A stretch of 64,000 nt of DNA from Aquisalimonas lutea (GTDB lineage Bacteria > Pseudomonadota > Gammaproteobacteria > Nitrococcales > Aquisalimonadaceae): assembly GCF_030409225.1 (NCBI RefSeq), contig NZ_JAUFPK010000001.1, positions 1,648,733-1,712,732 of the forward strand, in the 5' to 3' direction. Positions 32,619 through 40,719 of this stretch are shown piece by piece (positions within the stretch are counted from its first letter, which is position 1; each line of letters opens with the position of its first letter). Below the pieces are notes generated by a model. The model was not told the DNA's origin. It did no database searches and saw only the letters and a program-made list of their open reading frames with translations. The position numbers were made by a program, and so were the translations under genes.

Positions 32619-32715
32619 CACTAACAAGTCGTTCAGCCGAGTAAGGTCAGGGCAGCTTAAAGCGCGGTGACGGAGAAGCCGCGCTTTAAGCTTCCGGTTA
32701 ACTCCGCTGTTATGT
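32619..32715 (+). repeat. attC, long (97 bp)
   Basis: CACTAAC to GTTATGT with long arms (GGGCAGCTTAAAGCGCGG and CCGCGCTTTAAGCTTCC). Confidence 0.82.
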
Positions 32716-32803
32716 CTCTACGGAGAAATCGTGGGAGAGTAAGATCGACCTGATGGGCTAACACCCGCGGCTCACCTTCGCGCTGAACATAATAGGAAAG
32801 AAG

Positions 32804-33421
32804 ATGTCCGGCGAGCTGGATTTTTCGATCGAGGGGGAGGGCCCGGTCGCCATGGAAGTGCGGCGGCGCGGGTTCGATCGCTTTCTCGCGCTTGGCGAGC
32901 ACGTCGCCCGGTTGCCCTATGGAAGACCCGCATGTTCTAACGATGTTCTAACGGTTCTGAAGGAACAGCGGGGCACGTGTAGTTCCAAGCACAGACTGCT
33001 CGCTGCCGTGGCGCAAGAATGTGGGCATGTGGAAGTCGAGCTTGTCGTCGGCCTTTACGCAATGTGCGAGCAGAACACGCCAGGCATAGGAACCGTCCTG
33101 GAGCCTGCCGGATTCGATTATATTCCGGAGGCACACTGCTATCTCCGACTCGGCGGTCGCCGATACGACTTCACCGGCTTAAGCAGCGGCAGCACGTCGC
33201 CGTTTGAGGCTCTGCTCTCTGAGCATGTGGTATCCACGGTGCACCTCGCGGACGAAAAGGAACGGATACACAGAGACGCCGTCCAGAGGTGGGCCGACTC
33301 GCATGCGGTGTCTTTCGCGGATGCATGGGCTCTGCGGGAGGCCTGCATCCAAGCGCTAACGTCCAGTAACACGCTCAAGCCGACCGGCTCTTTCTCTGGT
33401 GCTACAGAGCCGGGGGTTTAG
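32804..33421 (+). CDS. cassette 29: hypothetical protein, transglutaminase-like pattern, 205 aa
   Basis: AGGAAAGAAG before the ATG. The core reads RFLALGEHVARLPYGRPACS, VLKEQRGTCSSKHRLLAAVA, VELVVGLYAMCEQNTPGIGT, PEAHCYLRLGGRRYDFTGLS. A Cys (GTCSSKH), a His (PEAHCYL) and an Asp (RYDFTG) line up in the order of a transglutaminase/cysteine-protease-fold triad. This family of cassette-encoded proteins is common and uncharacterised. The C-terminal tail (LTSSNTLKPTGSFSGATEPG) is translated from the attC. Possible peptidase or amidase activity is inference. Confidence 0.7.
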   Translation: MSGELDFSIEGEGPVAMEVRRRGFDRFLALGEHVARLPYGRPACSNDVLTVLKEQRGTCSSKHRLLAAVAQECGHVEVELVVGLYAMCEQNTPGIGTVLEPAGFDYIPEAHCYLRLGGRRYDFTGLSSGSTSPFEALLSEHVVSTVHLADEKERIHRDAVQRWADSHAVSFADAWALREACIQALTSSNTLKPTGSFSGATEPGV

Positions 33422-33435
33422 CGACGGGGTTCGGC
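33364..33435 (+). repeat. attC of cassette 29, degenerate right core
   Basis: CAGTAAC at the left; right core GTTCGGC (consensus GTTRRRY), 72 bases; arms CCGACCGGCTC/GAGCCGGGGG. Confidence 0.72.
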
Positions 33436-33459
33436 TGCGGGCGGACTTGGAGAGACTTT

Positions 33460-34071
33460 ATGACGCCGGAGTTTTTCGTAACCTCGCTCATCGTCGTACT
33501 GATGCCGGGCACGGGCGTCCTTTACACGCTCGCGTTTGGCATTGGCAGCGGGTGGCGCGCAAGCGTGGTTGCCGCCTTTGGCTGTACGCTTGGCATTGTT
33601 CCGCACATTCTCGCAAGTATTGCCGGCCTCGCTGCGCTGTTGCATACAAGCGCGGTGGCGTTTCAGGTCGTCAAGTACCTTGGCGTCGCGTATCTGTTTT
33701 ACATGGCATGGCGTGTTTTGCGCGAGGGCGGAGCCCTCCGGGTATCGGGAGGGAGAACGGCCGCCTCCGACGTCAAGATCATTGTCGACGGCCTGCTATT
33801 GAATATCCTGAATCCCAAACTCTCTCTGTTCTTCCTGGCGTTTCTCCCCCAGTTCGTGCCGAGCAATACGTCCGAGCCAACACACTACATGCTCGGATTG
33901 GCAGCTATATTCATGCTTCTGACATTTGCAATTTTCGTTGGCTACGGAGCGTTTGCCTCGGCTACGCGACGCTACATAATCTCGAAGCCCAGCGTGATGG
34001 CGTGGTTCAGGCGCGGTTTTGCGGGTGCGTTTGTTGCGCTCGGAATGCGGCTGGCGCTGTCCGACCGGTAA
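33460..34071 (+). CDS. cassette 30: LysE/RhtB-family exporter, 203 aa
   Basis: Six-TM LysE fold: MTPEFFVTSLIVVLMPGTGV (PGxG motif), FGIGSGWRASVVAAFGCTLG, AFQVVKYLGVAYLFYMAWRV and VDGLLLNILNPKLSLFFLAF (NPK motif). Amino-acid or small-metabolite efflux. It is GC-richer than the first LysE cassette at 27760 and belongs to a different branch, so the array carries two independent exporters. The first 40% of its sequence (33504-33553) matches a fragment at 46244-46293. Confidence 0.9.
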   Translation: MTPEFFVTSLIVVLMPGTGVLYTLAFGIGSGWRASVVAAFGCTLGIVPHILASIAGLAALLHTSAVAFQVVKYLGVAYLFYMAWRVLREGGALRVSGGRTAASDVKIIVDGLLLNILNPKLSLFFLAFLPQFVPSNTSEPTHYMLGLAAIFMLLTFAIFVGYGAFASATRRYIISKPSVMAWFRRGFAGAFVALGMRLALSDR

Positions 34072-34099
34072 TGAGGTGGCTCGTTCTCGATCAACCACC

Positions 34100-34172
34100 G
34101 CCGAACAATATGCCTGAGCCGGTAGGGAAACCGTTGGTTGGTTTCTGCATCGGCTGAGCTTCATCGTTATAT
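34100..34172 (+). repeat. attC of cassette 30
   Basis: GCCGAAC to GTTATAT, 73 bases; left core one base off consensus. Confidence 0.8.
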
Positions 34173-34233
34173 CCTTGCCAATCCCGCGCAGGATGAACAC
34201 GAACATGAAGGAACAAGAGATAGGCCCGAAGAC

Positions 34234-34452
34234 GTGAACATCGTTGAACTTCTTTTTGGAATCTTGTTTACCGGAATGGCGCTATGGGGCGTTGTCGGTG
34301 GCGAGATTTACGTGCTAGCTGGAAAAGCGAGTGCGGGTGAAGGTGGTTGGGCTTCGTTCGGTGATCACCCAGTGATTTTCTTGGTGGCATTCTTTCTGTA
34401 TCTGTTGAGCGGTGTGGTTCTGATACGGGGCGGACTGAAAGGAGACAAATAA
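34234..34452 (+). CDS. cassette 31: small membrane protein, 72 aa
   Basis: I start at GTG 34234 (MNIVELLFGILFTGMALWGV), because the upstream part of the frame crosses the attC. Two TM helices (IVELLFGILFTGMALWGVVG and PVIFLVAFFLYLLSGVVLIR) are joined by a hydrophilic loop (YVLAGKASAGEGGWASFGDH). No ribosome site is convincing. Unknown function. Confidence 0.5.
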   Translation: MNIVELLFGILFTGMALWGVVGGEIYVLAGKASAGEGGWASFGDHPVIFLVAFFLYLLSGVVLIRGGLKGDK

Positions 34453-34453
34453 C

Positions 34454-34526
34454 TATTAACAATGAGGCACGGGCCACCCGGCTTCTCCGCCTCGCTCCAA
34501 ACCGGCCGCTTAGCGATACGTTGGAG
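34454..34526 (+). repeat. attC of cassette 31
   Basis: TATTAAC to GTTGGAG, 73 bases, CCGGCTTCTCCGCCTCGCTCC loop type. Confidence 0.8.
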
Positions 34527-34543
34527 GGCAAAGGAGTGCAGTC

Positions 34544-34914
34544 ATGAAGAAGGTGCTCGCAGGCATATTCGGATTCATAGCAACTGCCGTCGTCGCGCAG
34601 GAGTCTCAGTGGCCTCCTTTACCAGAGGACGGTTTTATTTCTGGTCGTGCCGCAGAGCAACAAGACCTCGAAGCGGGTAACGCGGTTTTTGTCGCGGCTG
34701 TGGATGGAGTGTCTATTGGTGAGCCAATTGACATAATAATTCCGCAATATGCTTTCCACATCGAACAGGATGAAAAACCCCCGTCATTATTGTTCAGGCT
34801 GAATCGGCGCAGGGGCTGAAGATTGTCGGCGCCCGAAAGTTCGATGGCAATGAGCTGGTTGCTACTCTTCCAGAATTCGAGTTGCTGGGCACGGAGGGGA
34901 GGCCCCCAAAGTAG
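34544..34914 (+). pseudogene. cassette 32: exported hypothetical protein broken by a frameshift
   Basis: The first frame starts with a signal peptide (MKKVLAGIFGFIATAVVAQE) and runs to about 34780 (QYAFHIEQDEKPP). The run GAAAAACCCCCG then shifts the frame. In the alternative frame the protein continues sensibly as VIIVQAESAQGLKIVGARKF and DGNELVATLPEFELLGTEGR to a TAG at 34914. A one-base loss in the A5/C5 run explains it. The intact product would be about 122 aa and periplasmic. A sequencing error at the homopolymers is possible. Confidence 0.65.
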
Positions 34915-34989
34915 TGTTGAGCTCGAGCAAGCGCATGGAGTGGGACATTGTCCCGCTAACCACTCGCTACGCGACTTTTCCGAACCGTC

Positions 34990-35130
34990 GAGTTCAGCCT
35001 GGACAGCCAGGTCTTTGCTGCCCTGAACGGCGGGCCCCATTTCCGGTTCAGTGAAGCCGTCTCCTTCCAGGTGCTGTGTGACAGCCAGGAGGCCATGGAC
35101 TACTACTGGGAACGCCTGGGAGAGGGCGTT
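34990..35130 (+). pseudogene. VOC/PhnB-family gene fragment
   Basis: Translation gives VEFSLDSQVFAALNGGPHFR and FSEAVSFQVLCDSQEAMDYY, then WERLGEG. This is the unmistakable middle part of a PhnB-type VOC protein (3-demethylubiquinone methyltransferase-like fold; 'ALNGGPxFxFxEAVSFxV'). The start and end are missing. A second PhnB piece, the C-terminus, lies at 49345-49420 next to the intact tag gene. Confidence 0.7.
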
Positions 35131-35134
35131 GAGC

Positions 35135-35285
35135 CGCGCCGGAAAAGGGGTTGCATGGTAATGCGCGGCGAGGTGGCGCGGCTTGACCGATACGAGGGGG
35201 GATACTGGCCATGAGCAAGACCGTCCAGGGTTGGACGGTCAGTCCCGCTGCGCGTGCTGCGGCGGCGCGGGGAAGATGCTCACGC
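35135..35285 (+). pseudogene. tag: tag gene fragment (5' end and upstream region), diverged copy of 50040-50190
   Basis: The stretch matches the leader and first 25 codons of the tag gene at 50117: both contain CGATACGAGGGG, an ATG, AGCAAGACC[G/A]TCCAGGG and GCGGCGGCGCGGGG then GAGATGCTC or AAGATGCTC. A lost base after CCAGGG shifts the frame, and the similarity ends at about 35285, where the lipoprotein gene on the other strand begins. The copies differ at roughly one base in five, so this is not a recent duplication. Confidence 0.75.
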
Positions 35286-35304
35286 TTCCGCTCTGGTAAG
35301 TGTG

Positions 35305-35931
35305 TCACTGCTGTTCAGCCGGGGATCCGATGCGGGTGAACTGATCAACGATTTCCTTACGGCTTGAGTTCGCAATCCAGTCGGTTAACCAGTTGGGGTC
35401 TTCTTTGGAGGCCGCGCTCCTTGCCTTGTGCTGTTCGAGCTGATCGCTGAGTCTCGGCGAGTCTGCAAGCTTCAATGCAACAAGATAGTTCAGGTCACGC
35501 TCAATCTGTGGTGTCTCGGGCGTCTCGTAGCGCTCCACGACATCGTGGTAGCAAGACAGGGGGACCGGGTTCTCTCGTTCAACGCGCTCGATCAACATGC
35601 ATCGGTAGAGCTGGTCTGACGCCTGGCCACTGACCTCCGCGAGGCGGCGCGCGCGCCCAAGGGCCTCGCGGTCGCGTCCGGCGCGCACGAGAAGCCGAAC
35701 TTGCGAGCGTAGCGACGGCACATGGTTAGAATCTATTCGCAAGGCCTCATCGAGCAACTCCAATGCTCGCTGGTGATCTTGAGCAGTCCCGGACCGTCCT
35801 AGCGCACTCTGGGCTCGCTCGTGTAATTCATCGGCGGTGGTGGGTGATTCAGATCCTTCGGTGCATGCGACCAATATGGCCAGCATCACCACCACGGCAA
35901 TACCCGGTATCGTTCTTGGCAAGCTGATCAC
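35305..35931 (-). CDS. TPR-like lipoprotein downstream of hcp, 208 aa
   Basis: Lipoprotein signal: MISLPRTIPGIAVVVMLAIL then VAC (Cys23). The mature part has TPR-type helices: TAQDHQRALELLDEALRIDS with NHVPSLRSQVRLLVRAGRDR and EALGRARRLAEVSG. The C-terminal half (LYRCMLIERVERENPVPLSC, YHDVVERYETPETPQIERDL) is unfamiliar. Its start overlaps the stop of the upstream gene by 4 bases (ATGA). Third gene of a likely hcp operon. A periplasmic lipoprotein immunity protein would fit this place, but nothing in the sequence proves it. Confidence 0.75.
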   Translation of the reverse strand: MISLPRTIPGIAVVVMLAILVACTEGSESPTTADELHERAQSALGRSGTAQDHQRALELLDEALRIDSNHVPSLRSQVRLLVRAGRDREALGRARRLAEVSGQASDQLYRCMLIERVERENPVPLSCYHDVVERYETPETPQIERDLNYLVALKLADSPRLSDQLEQHKARSAASKEDPNWLTDWIANSSRKEIVDQFTRIGSPAEQQ

Positions 35932-36386
35932 CGGTGCCTCCGAAGCTGTACATCGGCGGTGCCGGAACCTGGCATCGGTTGCACGATCCCGGCGCCGGTG
36001 TCGTAGAAATAGCCGCCTTCTATGACTATCGAGTACGCGATGTCTGGATGCGAGTTGGGTATTTTGACGGTAGCCGACCCAATAGGGGCCATGCTGTCGT
36101 CATCCCATGCTTGAGGTCCGGGCTTTGTCTCGAGTTGCACCGTCTGGACTCTATGTCCGTTGCTCTTGAGCATTGCTGTCGCATGGAAACGGATCGATCC
36201 CCCATGCTGTCGGGCGATAACTTGTGCAGGGGTGGTGCCCTTCGCCGATATATGGACAACTCCATTGCGCCGAACGGTCACGGTTCCGGATATTTCAAAG
36301 CTTCCGTGGATACCGGCGCCTTCGACCAGTAGGTAGGCCGGTTCCCGTATGCTGTAGTCATCCTGTTGGACTACGTTCGTTGGCAT
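35928..36386 (-). CDS. hypothetical protein between hcp and the lipoprotein gene, 152 aa
   Basis: The start is the ATG at 36386 (AAGGAATTCGGC upstream); the longer frame has no support. Sequence: MPTNVVQQDDYSIREPAYLL, VEGAGIHGSFEISGTVTVRR, GVVHISAKGTTPAQVIARQH, then IVIEGGYFYDTGAGIVQPMP. It is beta-strand rich, has no TM helix and no signal peptide, and has no family I recognise. Its position, in one operon between hcp and a lipoprotein, is where T6SS cargo (effector) genes often sit. It could equally be a structural or accessory protein. Enzyme motifs are not visible. Confidence 0.7.
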   Translation of the reverse strand: MPTNVVQQDDYSIREPAYLLVEGAGIHGSFEISGTVTVRRNGVVHISAKGTTPAQVIARQHGGSIRFHATAMLKSNGHRVQTVQLETKPGPQAWDDDSMAPIGSATVKIPNSHPDIAYSIVIEGGYFYDTGAGIVQPMPGSGTADVQLRRHR

Positions 36387-36432
36387 GCCGAATTCCTTTT
36401 CGGTTGTGAAAAAGTAGTATCTCCTTTGGGAG

Positions 36433-36921
36433 CTAAAGTTTCTGATTGGTGCTTGTGTCGAAGCCGACCGAGGCGCTTGCAAGCGCCTTTCCGCGATCGT
36501 CGTACGGCGTGTAACGGAGTTCCAAGCCTGTGAAACTGATCGTCAGCTCCTCGACAGGTCTGATGGCATCGTTCTTCGTTGCGGTGACTTCGTAATCGGA
36601 AATGATGGCGTTCTTGAGTACGTATTCGGCGAAGGTCTCTGCTCCCGATCCAACGCCAGTCTTGGTGAGTCGGATTAGAATTTCCTTGCCTGAACCGCAG
36701 CAGGCTTCAAGAAATAGCCTTGGCGTCGCGCTATCCATACGTCTAATAAGAAAGAGATCGGTGATCTCCGCATTGGCCGACTCGCGGTCGAAGGAAGTAC
36801 CGGGAGGGGAGGTGATCCGGCGCGCGACACTCCATTCAAGGTAATCGATATTCAAGAACCCGACGTGGCTCATGTCGGCGGTTTCGCCTTGAATGCCGGG
36901 GAAACTCATGAAGATTGACAT
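36433..36921 (-). CDS. hcp: Hcp-family type VI secretion tube protein, 162 aa
   Basis: The start is the ATG at 36921 with a strong AAGGAGGG; an upstream Met at 37059 is not supported. The Hcp pattern is recognisable: MSIFMSFPGIQGETADMSHV (cf. 'FxxxPGIxGExxDxxH'), GFLNIDYLEWSVARRIT, EITDLFLIRRMDSATPRLFL, FAEYVLKNAIISDYEV and PVEELTISFTGLELRYTPYD. Hcp hexamers form the inner tube and carry cargo through T6SS. No other T6SS structural gene lies in this window, so it is an orphan hcp. Two genes follow it in one transcript. Confidence 0.85.
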   Translation of the reverse strand: MSIFMSFPGIQGETADMSHVGFLNIDYLEWSVARRITSPPGTSFDRESANAEITDLFLIRRMDSATPRLFLEACCGSGKEILIRLTKTGVGSGAETFAEYVLKNAIISDYEVTATKNDAIRPVEELTISFTGLELRYTPYDDRGKALASASVGFDTSTNQKL

Positions 36922-37063
36922 GATTAGCGTCCCTCCTTGGCAATCTGCTCGGCGCCGCAGACTCCTCCGGCGGCGAGATGAGTCCTTTCGTCCAGACATC
37001 CGATGTCGCGTCATGAGCCTATCGTACAGTCCTGACGTGCGGCAATCGGAACAAGGCAACTAC

Positions 37064-37205
37064 AGTGACACTGGGGCTCGCATGTGGTTTGGGCTTATCG
37101 ACCGCTGCGGCGATGGTTCTTTCGAACGTGCAGAGCGCAGACACGTAACCGGGCCATAAAGTTCGCGCACTTCGTGCGCCGGACGTCGTTTCACCGGGCT
37201 GCTTA
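37064..37205 (+). repeat. duplicated cassette end (copy of 47184-47325)
   Basis: About 140 bases match the 3' end of the 113-aa cassette gene and its degenerate attC at 47184-47325, with roughly 20 differences by eye. Shared text includes GTGACACTGGGGCTCGCATG and GCGGCGATGGTTCT. The copy has lost the reading frame and is not a gene. Confidence 0.8.
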
Positions 37206-37248
37206 CCTCTTGCGGCCTACCTGGTAGCAGTGCCAGCCCGGTGATTTG

Positions 37249-37279
37249 GCCATCGCGACCGCATGTCGGTCGCGATGGC
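37249..37279 (-). terminator. strong hairpin after the GMC gene
   Basis: Perfect 12-base arms GCCATCGCGACC and GGTCGCGATGGC with a 7-base loop, placed 25 bases after the stop of the minus-strand GMC gene. There is no T run, so termination could be Rho-assisted. Confidence 0.65.
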
Positions 37280-37303
37280 AATCCGTGTATCAGGGTTGCA
37301 CTG

Positions 37304-38962
37304 CTAGCCGCGTGCTCTCTTGATCATATCGGCACCCTTTTCGGCAATCATGATGACAGGCGCATTGGTGTTGCCCGAGGTGACGAACGGCATGATGGAG
37401 GCATCCACCACACGCAAGCCATCTACGCCTCGGACCCTCAGCTCCTCGTCCACCACGGCCATGTCGTCGTTGCCCATCTTGCAGGTGCCGCACTGATGGT
37501 GGTAAGCGATCACTGCGCTGCGGGCGTACTCCGCCAGCTCCTCGTCACTTCGCTTGTCTGCACCTGGATAGACCTCTCGCCCCTTCCATTCCGATAGTGC
37601 CGCTTGGTCGGCGATTTCACGATTCCGACGAATGGACGTTACAAGCGTGCTGACGTCATAGTCCGTGGCAAGCAGATTCGGGTCGATATGCAGCGGATCC
37701 TCCGGGTCCGGGCCGGTCAACAGGATTTCACCACGACTTGTGGGGCGAATCCCGGCGGCATTCAGCGTGAACCCATGGGGTGACGCGGGCTCCTGACCCT
37801 CGATGTAGGTGGGAACGTGGAAGAAGAGTGGCTGCATGTCCGGCCCGGGTAGCGTTTCGTCAGTCTTCATGAAGGCATGGGCGTGGAGGACCTGGATCGC
37901 CATGTTGCTGGGCGGGGGGAATTCCTTGGCGCCCTCGAAAATGACGGGTAGCAGGGTATGGTCATGGAGGTTCTGGCCGACGCCGGGCAGGTCGCGGGCC
38001 ACGTCGATGCCGTGCTCGCGCAAGTGATCCGCCGGTCCCACGCCGGAGAGCATCAGAATCCGTGGACTCTCGATGGCACCCCCTGCAAGGATGACCTCAC
38101 GTTCGGCCCGCACGGTGCGCAGCTCACCCTCCTGTCGATAGGTCACGCCGGTGGCGCGGCCATTCTCGATGACCGTTTTGTGGACTCGAGCATTGGTAAT
38201 GAGTGAAAGGTTGGGCCGGCGCAGCGCCGGATCCAGAAACGCGACGGCCGTGGAATGGCGCTCGCCGTTCTTGGTGTTGAGGTCCGTGAAGGCGACCCCC
38301 ATCTGGGTTTCCGCATTGGTGTCCTCGTTATAGGGATGCCCGGCCTGCTGCGCTGCTTCCACAATCGCCGCCGTGACGGGATGGGGCTCGAACTCCGAGG
38401 TGACGTGCAACCTGCCGCCCGCGCCGTGATACGCGTTCTCGCCCTTGTCGAAATCCTCGGACTTCTTGAAGTACGGCAGGACCGACTCGTAGTCCCAGCC
38501 GGTGTTCCCGAGATCGGCCCATCCGTCATAGTCGGTGCGGTTGCCGCGGATGTAGATCATGCCGTTGAGCGAGGACGAGCCGCCCAGGACCTTTCCCCGG
38601 GGCCAGTGGATGCGCCGGCCGTGGGCGTGCTGCTGGGGTGCCGTCCGATAGTCCCAGTCATACTCGGTGTGCCAGAGCTCAAGCAGGCGCATCGGCGTCG
38701 AGATCTTCTCGCTGTTGTCCGGCCCACCCGCCTCGATGACGAGCACGGAGTAACCATCCTCGGACAGCCGGTCGGCCAGTACGCATCCCGCCGACCCTGC
38801 GCCACAGATGATGTAGTCGAAGCGGCGTTCGCCGGCATCGGCGGGATTGATGGAAGCACCCCACAGGCCGCCGCCAAGCATCAGCGTGCCCGATGCAACA
38901 GCCGTGTAGCCGAGAAAGCGACGACGGGTTATCCCGCCGGAATGACGGTGTTGATCGCTCAT
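37304..38962 (-). CDS. GMC-family flavin-dependent oxidoreductase, Tat-exported, 552 aa
   Basis: A twin-arginine signal ([20 protein letters not shown]) precedes the FAD-binding GMC domain: [20 protein letters not shown] and the GMC signature [18 protein letters not shown]. The C-terminal part carries the catalytic His region ([20 protein letters not shown]) and [13 protein letters not shown]. It therefore acts on an alcohol in the periplasm or is membrane associated, unlike the cytoplasmic BetA-type. The substrate is unknown. The neighbouring ALDH and AraC regulator suggest an alcohol-to-acid oxidation pathway. Confidence 0.9.
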   Translation of the reverse strand: MSDQHRHSGGITRRRFLGYTAVASGTLMLGGGLWGASINPADAGERRFDYIICGAGSAGCVLADRLSEDGYSVLVIEAGGPDNSEKISTPMRLLELWHTEYDWDYRTAPQQHAHGRRIHWPRGKVLGGSSSLNGMIYIRGNRTDYDGWADLGNTGWDYESVLPYFKKSEDFDKGENAYHGAGGRLHVTSEFEPHPVTAAIVEAAQQAGHPYNEDTNAETQMGVAFTDLNTKNGERHSTAVAFLDPALRRPNLSLITNARVHKTVIENGRATGVTYRQEGELRTVRAEREVILAGGAIESPRILMLSGVGPADHLREHGIDVARDLPGVGQNLHDHTLLPVIFEGAKEFPPPSNMAIQVLHAHAFMKTDETLPGPDMQPLFFHVPTYIEGQEPASPHGFTLNAAGIRPTSRGEILLTGPDPEDPLHIDPNLLATDYDVSTLVTSIRRNREIADQAALSEWKGREVYPGADKRSDEELAEYARSAVIAYHHQCGTCKMGNDDMAVVDEELRVRGVDGLRVVDASIMPFVTSGNTNAPVIMIAEKGADMIKRARG

Positions 38963-39016
38963 GGTCTCCTCCGGTTTTTCGGATATTATTGGTTATTACC
39001 GCCCGGCCAGGCGGTG

Positions 39017-39036
39017 ATCCGGGCGTCAGCCCGGAT
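39017..39036 (-). terminator. hairpin between ALDH and GMC genes
   Basis: Arms ATCCGGG/CCCGGAT around CGTCAG, 45-64 bases after the aldehyde dehydrogenase stop and 55 bases before the GMC start. It could be an attenuator or partial terminator in the operon. Confidence 0.45.
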
Positions 39037-39080
39037 GTGTGGATTGCCGGTTCAGGGACTGGTCTCTCTCCCCGGTGGGA

Positions 39081-40487
39081 TCAGGAGAGAATCACTTGAA
39101 TGTCCGTGTACTCGGCGAGCCCCTCTTCGCCGAACTCGACCCCGAGGCCTGACTGCTTGACGCCGCCGAACGGCGCGTTCGGCTGTATTGCCCCGTGCTT
39201 GTTGATCCACACGGAGCCGCACTCCATTCGCGCCGCCATGCGACGCGCTTCCTCGACATCGGCGCTCCAGATGGAGCCGCCGAGGCCATTGGGGCTGTCG
39301 TTTGCCGCGGCGATCGCTTGGTCGATATCGGTGTAGCGGATGACGGGCAGTACCGGCCCGAACTGCTCCTCGTCTACCAGCGGATCGCCCGCCCCGAGTC
39401 CCGCGATGATGGTGGGGGGGAAGAACAACCCGTCGCCCGCTTGGCCCCCGAGCAGCACCCGACCGCGCGTGCTGGCGTCCTGCACGAGACGCTGGACTTT
39501 GTCGAATTGCATCCGGTTCTGGATGGGGCCCAGGACGCTATTCTCGTCGAAGCCGTCTCCGACGGGGATGGTTCGGGCAACATCGACAAGCGCGTCGCAG
39601 ACCCGGTCATGAATGCTGTCGTGCACGTACAGCCGCTTCATCGCCGCACAGGTCTGGCCGTTGTTGATGAATGCCCCCCAGAAAAGCCCTTCGGCGATGG
39701 CTTCCGGGTCGGCGTCCGGCAGCACGATCCCGGCGTCATTCCCGCCCATCTCCAGCGTGAGGCGCTTCATGGTGTCGGCCGCATTGCGCATCACGTGCTT
39801 GCCGGTCGAGCACGAGCCGGTGAAGACGATCTTGCGGATCTCCGGATGGCTGGACATGGCGGCCCCCAGGTTGGTGGCCTGGTCATCACTGGTGACGATG
39901 TTGACGGCGCCCGCGGGTAGCACCTCGTTCATTAGCTCCACCAGCCGCATCGCCGACAGGGGGGTATAGGGCGACGGCTTGATGACCACCGTATTGCCGG
40001 TGCGCAGGGCCGGCAGGATGTGCCAGACGGCGATCAGTACCGGGAAGTTCCAAGGGGTGATGGATCCGACCACGCCGAGCGGCCGGCGATGCAGCTCCAC
40101 CCGCCCCTCGTCGTCGTCCTGGATGATGCGCGGCGGCAGCGTCAGGCCTGCGGTGTGCTCGGCCCACGCCGCTGCAGCGCCGACCTCCCATCGCGATCCC
40201 GGGCCGTTCAGCGGTTTCCCCTGTTCCGCGGTCACCAGTCGGGCAAGCTCCTCGGAATGCTCGTTGATCACGGCGGCCACCGCCTTGCAGGCCTCCTGCA
40301 ACGAAGCATCGGAACGCTGCGACCAGTTCGTGAAGGCTGCACCGGCCGCGGCGACGGCCCGGTCAAGTTCGCTGTCGGTGGTATTCGGTGCGTAACCAAC
40401 GATGCTGCCGTCCGATGGATTGGTGACAGCGAAGCGATCCGGTATCTCGACGGTAGAGCCATCGATGGTCAGGGCGGGACTGTACAT
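39081..40487 (-). CDS. aldehyde dehydrogenase family protein, 468 aa
   Basis: NAD(P)-dependent oxidation of an aldehyde to acid. The start is at ATG 40487 (MYSPALTIDGSTVEIPDRFA) with GGAGG upstream. Catalytic Glu is in LTLEMGGNDAGIVLPD, catalytic Cys in NNGQTCAAMKRL, and the cofactor binding region is FTGSCSTGKHVM. The C-terminal oligomerisation part is present. It lies in the same direction as GMC, 119 bases upstream of it. The GMC enzyme would produce the aldehyde that this enzyme uses, although one works outside and one inside the cell. Confidence 0.9.
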   Translation of the reverse strand: MYSPALTIDGSTVEIPDRFAVTNPSDGSIVGYAPNTTDSELDRAVAAAGAAFTNWSQRSDASLQEACKAVAAVINEHSEELARLVTAEQGKPLNGPGSRWEVGAAAAWAEHTAGLTLPPRIIQDDDEGRVELHRRPLGVVGSITPWNFPVLIAVWHILPALRTGNTVVIKPSPYTPLSAMRLVELMNEVLPAGAVNIVTSDDQATNLGAAMSSHPEIRKIVFTGSCSTGKHVMRNAADTMKRLTLEMGGNDAGIVLPDADPEAIAEGLFWGAFINNGQTCAAMKRLYVHDSIHDRVCDALVDVARTIPVGDGFDENSVLGPIQNRMQFDKVQRLVQDASTRGRVLLGGQAGDGLFFPPTIIAGLGAGDPLVDEEQFGPVLPVIRYTDIDQAIAAANDSPNGLGGSIWSADVEEARRMAARMECGSVWINKHGAIQPNAPFGGVKQSGLGVEFGEEGLAEYTDIQVILS

Positions 40488-40719
40488 GGCTGGTTCTCCT
40501 CCCATTGATTGGAATTGTCGGGATCATGGACTCAACCATAGGAGGGGAGAAGCGGCAGGTCTTGGCGCCGCGTGCCACCTGTTTTGGACATGGACGCCAG
40601 GGTTGGGCCGGACGCGTACCGTCGAGGAGCCTGCAACGCCGCAGCAACGCGCGTCCTTCTACGCAGGCTTGCTGCACCTACGGCGTTGTCGGGAGCCTGG
40701 TTTTCCTGTCCGTGGATTC

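Noticed and set aside
13632-35285. CRISPR array
   Set aside because: The repeated units are attC sites with variable length (59-97 bases), inverted-repeat arms and whole genes between them, not short direct repeats with spacers.
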